From an uncultured Bacteroidota bacterium (lineage in GTDB: Bacteria; Bacteroidota; Bacteroidia; Bacteroidales; P3): a stretch of DNA of 64,000 nucleotides. Location: positions 1 to 64,000 of the forward strand of contig CACZWL010000005.1 in the NCBI GenBank assembly GCA_902784865.1, written 5' to 3'. This document shows, in pieces, positions 61,911-64,000 of this stretch. Numbering within the stretch: position 1 is the first letter of the stretch; the number at the start of each line of letters is the position of its first letter. The position numbers were made by a program, and so were the translations under genes. The notes beneath the pieces were generated by a model. That model saw only the letters and a list, made by a program, of their open reading frames with translations. It was not told the DNA's origin and did not search any database.

Positions 61911-63032
61911 ATGATAGAACGCAAACTCAAAGAGGTCATTAATGGCCGTCTGTTTACGGGGAAAGCCATTATCCTTATCGGCGCCCGGCAGGTGGGCAAA
62001 ACCACGTTGCTTAAAGAACTTACCGGCGAAATGAACAATGTTCTCTGGCTCAACGGTGACGAGATGGAAACCCGAAACCTGCTGCAAGAGGTGTCGGTCG
62101 AGAAATTCCGCAGCCTTATCGGAAGTCGGCGGATAATGGTAGTCGACGAAGCCCAGCGCATCGAGAATATAGGTCTGAAGATGAAGCTCATCACCGACCA
62201 GCTGTCCGAGGTACAACTCATCCTTACGGGCAGTTCGTCGCTCGACCTTGCCAACCGCATCAACGAGCCGCTTACCGGGCGCAAATGGGAGTACACAATG
62301 TTTCCCCTCTCTTTTGGCGAGATGGCAGCCCATACGAGCACATTTGAGGAACTGAAACATCTGCCCATACGGTTAGTGTACGGCTATTATCCTGATGCGG
62401 TGACACATCCCGGCGACGAGCGCGAGATACTGCAACAAATCACCGAGAGCTACCTCTACAAAGACATCCTCGAATGGGAGCATATCCGCAAGTCGGACAA
62501 GCTGGTGGCACTCCTCAAGTCACTGGCTTTCCAAGTCGGCAGCGAGGTGTCGCTCAACGAACTGGCCCGGCAGGTGGAATTGGACAAAAACACCGTTGAG
62601 AAGTATCTCCAGCTGTTGGAGCAGACCCAGGTGATATTCCGGCTCTCGTCGTTCAGCCGCAACCTCCGCAACGAACTGAAAAATTCGCGCAAAATCTACT
62701 TCTACGATAATGGCATCCGCAACGCGTTGATAAGCGACTTCAAGGATGTGTCGATGCGCGGCGACATAGGTGCCTTGTGGGAAAACTGGATGATTAGTGA
62801 GTTGATAAAGAAGCGGCACTACGACCGCCGTTTCGTCAACCGCTACTTCTGGCGCACCACAGGACAGCAGGAGGTGGACTATATCGAAGAAGCCGACGGC
62901 CGCCTGACGGCCTATGAGTTCAAGTGGAACTCCCAAAAGAAAGCCAAACTATCGCAGACTTTTGCGAAAGCCTATCCCGACACTGACTTCATCGTCGTCA
63001 ACCGCGACAACTTCTACACGCTGTTGGCATAA
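61911..63032 (+). CDS. AAA-type ATPase with DUF4143-like C-terminus, second copy
   Basis: 373 residues from the ATG at 61911 (a TTG nine bases earlier is possible). Walker A GARQVGKTT near residue 26, Walker B IMVVDEAQRI, sensor ILTGSSSLDL; middle winged helix (VSLNELARQVELDKNTVEKY); C-terminal DUF4143-like part with KIYFYDNGIRNALI, FWRTTGQQEVDYIEEADGRL and AYEFKWN, which has the D/E...ExK pattern of restriction-nuclease-like folds. Different subfamily from the copy at 6611. Inserted between two genes of the reverse-strand cluster. Function unknown. Confidence 0.82.
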   Translation: MIERKLKEVINGRLFTGKAIILIGARQVGKTTLLKELTGEMNNVLWLNGDEMETRNLLQEVSVEKFRSLIGSRRIMVVDEAQRIENIGLKMKLITDQLSEVQLILTGSSSLDLANRINEPLTGRKWEYTMFPLSFGEMAAHTSTFEELKHLPIRLVYGYYPDAVTHPGDEREILQQITESYLYKDILEWEHIRKSDKLVALLKSLAFQVGSEVSLNELARQVELDKNTVEKYLQLLEQTQVIFRLSSFSRNLRNELKNSRKIYFYDNGIRNALISDFKDVSMRGDIGALWENWMISELIKKRHYDRRFVNRYFWRTTGQQEVDYIEEADGRLTAYEFKWNSQKKAKLSQTFAKAYPDTDFIVVNRDNFYTLLA

Positions 63033-63089
63033 AGCATATAACTACCTGCAATAATACAATACGTCAAAGAACTCTCTTTTATTTGGAAC

Positions 63090-63115
63090 CCGGCGGGCGG
63101 GCTACCGCCCGCCGG
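63090..63115. terminator. Strong GC hairpin between convergent genes
   Basis: CCGGCGGGCGG, loop GCTA, CCGCCCGCCGG: perfect 11-bp stem between the ends of the ATPase and the 100-residue gene. There is no T-run on either side, so termination is uncertain. Confidence 0.5.
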
Positions 63116-63133
63116 ATTGGATGCCGCAGGGTT

Positions 63134-63436
63134 TTATTTGCCGGCGGCGGAGATGGTGATGCTGTTGTCGGCCAGGGCGCTGTCGTCGGCGTTGGCCACC
63201 TGGACCTTGATGCCGTAGAGCTCCTTCACCTTGTCCTCGAAGTTGCCCACCTGCATGTTGCCACGCACGGTCAGCTCGCCGCCCTTGGCATCCTTGGCGC
63301 GGATCGAGGCGAGGGTTGCATCGTCGTCGGCGAAGCGGGCGCCGTTGTAGACGCGCAGGGTCGAGCCGAAGGCTTTCTTGAATTGGTCGCGAAGGGTCTT
63401 CACCTTCATGTTGCCGGTCATTTTGATGTCTGCCAT
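63134..63436 (-). CDS. 100-residue single-domain protein, relative of the 60511-61617 N-terminus
   Basis: 100 residues and nothing but the small shared domain: MADIKMTGNMKVKTLRDQFK, FGSTLRVYNGARFADDDATL, AKGGELTVRGNMQVGNFEDK, VKELYGIKVQVANADDSALA. No signal peptide. Its size and alternating strand-helix look are compatible with a beta-grasp-like fold, but that is a guess. 73 bp after the OmpA-like gene on the same strand, with an AAAACGTTTT palindrome in the gap. Confidence 0.75.
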   Translation of the reverse strand: MADIKMTGNMKVKTLRDQFKKAFGSTLRVYNGARFADDDATLASIRAKDAKGGELTVRGNMQVGNFEDKVKELYGIKVQVANADDSALADNSITISAAGK

Positions 63437-63509
63437 AATTTTAAAACGTTTTAAATTAATAAATGTAGCCTGTCAGGTTGGCCACCCGACAGACCGTGAA
63501 TTGTCTCTT

Positions 63510-64000
63510 TTAGATGATTTCGAACTCGGTGCGACGGTTCTCCGGAGCCATCGGGTCGTCGGCGTTCTTGGGCTGGCTGCTGCCAAATCCTGCTGCTTCG
63601 AGGCGGCTGGCGTCGATGCCCTCGTGCGCGGTCAAGAAGATGACGGCGGCCTGGGCACGGGCTTCGCTCAGTTTCTGATTGTACGCCGCATCACCCTCGG
63701 CGCTGGTGTGGCCGGCGATGCGCAGGCGCAACTCTGGATACCGTTTCATCAGCTTGGCTAGGTCGTGCAGCACAAACTTGGCATCCTCGCTGAGGTCGGC
63801 CTTGTCCTTCTGGAACTCGGCGGCGTTGAAGTTGTCTTCTATCTGCTCCAGTTGTTGGATATAGACGGTGTCGACAACGGTCTGCACCACGGTGTCGGTG
63901 ACTGTCATCACTTCAGTCTTGCCTTTCGGGCGGAGCAACAGCGCCAGCAAGATGCCGATAACGGCCAATGCCAGCAGCAGCCACACCCACCAGGGGATGT
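63510..64000 (-). CDS. OmpA-like peptidoglycan-binding protein, 5' end outside window
   Basis: The frame is still open at the right edge (IPWWVWLLLALAVIGILLAL before LLRPKGKTE), so the N-terminus is missing; an internal GTG at 63986 is not a convincing start. A membrane helix is followed by a short stalk (VVQTVVDTVYIQQLEQIEDN) and an OmpA/MotB C-terminal domain: FVLHDLAKLMKRYPELRLRI, AGHTSAEGDAAYNQKLSEAR, FGSSQPKNADDPMAPENRRT. Should link an inner-membrane complex to the cell wall. First visible gene of the reverse-strand cluster. Confidence 0.85.
   Translation of the reverse strand, partial: IPWWVWLLLALAVIGILLALLLRPKGKTEVMTVTDTVVQTVVDTVYIQQLEQIEDNFNAAEFQKDKADLSEDAKFVLHDLAKLMKRYPELRLRIAGHTSAEGDAAYNQKLSEARAQAAVIFLTAHEGIDASRLEAAGFGSSQPKNADDPMAPENRRTEFEII

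Overview
The window comes from a GC-rich member of the Bacteroidetes, most probably order Bacteroidales. The evidence is Bacteroidetes promoters of the form TAnnTTTG (often with TTTG about 20 bp upstream), type IX secretion (T9SS) parts and substrates (PorZ, a PorV/PorQ-family barrel, subtilases with C-terminal sorting domains), a fused SecDF, a long-form urocanate hydratase, LemA/TPM proteins and a TonB receptor with a carboxypeptidase-D-like N-terminal domain. No rRNA, tRNA, CRISPR array, prophage or complete insertion sequence was seen. Most genes are chromosomal housekeeping or envelope genes.

Layout. 1-3778 (-): 5' part of a very large secreted adhesin-like protein that runs off the left edge. 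4372-6372: hutU. 6611-7816: AT-richer AAA/DUF4143 ATPase. 7830-9438: membrane papain-like protease and SIMPL protein. 9701-12858: ECF sigma factor, anti-sigma-like protein and two envelope proteins. 12983-15139: queuosine precursor operon queC-queD-queE-queF. 15136-17448 (-): subtilase fused to an outer-membrane barrel. 23563-17676 (-): one tight operon, coiled-coil protein-gmk-mreC-mreD-porZ-recO. 26370-23719 (-): UvrD helicase with an inserted DnaQ-type exonuclease. 31212-26894 (-): NUDIX-stand-alone propeptide-like protein-T9SS subtilase. 31434-31297 (-): a 45-residue basic protein. 35067-31644 (-): lipoprotein-DUF4301-lemA-TPM. 35138-37235: secreted cyclophilin, pheS, folB. 38080-37367 (-): radC. 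38215-41654: secDF and a small membrane protein. 41684-51552: TonB receptor, 1648-residue secreted protein and PorV-like barrel. 51638-53139: greA, HIT, rpsO. 54835-53210 (-): HAD lipoprotein and small alarmone hydrolase. 56933-55063 (-): acetyltransferase, NTF2-like protein, secreted aldo/keto reductase. 57220-59463: pnp. 59588-64000: a poorly understood cluster with two proteins sharing one small domain, an OmpA-like protein, a tail-anchored protein, a coiled-coil protein and a second AAA/DUF4143 ATPase.

Most unusual features. First, the window is sown with short phased tandem repeats of several families (7, 9, 11 and 15 bp periods). They lie between genes and also in frame inside genes: the anti-sigma linker, queE, a signal peptide, a subtilase linker and a helicase. 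Two roughly 250-bp copies of one composite element, each with a 22-bp perfect hairpin and a CTACCA array, sit upstream of the helicase gene and of rpsO in the same relative orientation. Second, a stand-alone secreted protein that matches the subtilase propeptide is encoded directly upstream of that subtilase. Third, the 59.6-64 kb cluster is a candidate undescribed system, and the ATPase gene inside it has two GTGA-N6-TCAC dyads 32 bp apart next to its promoter.

Limits: everything here was read by eye. Family names rest on recognised motifs, not on database searches. Domain borders are approximate.
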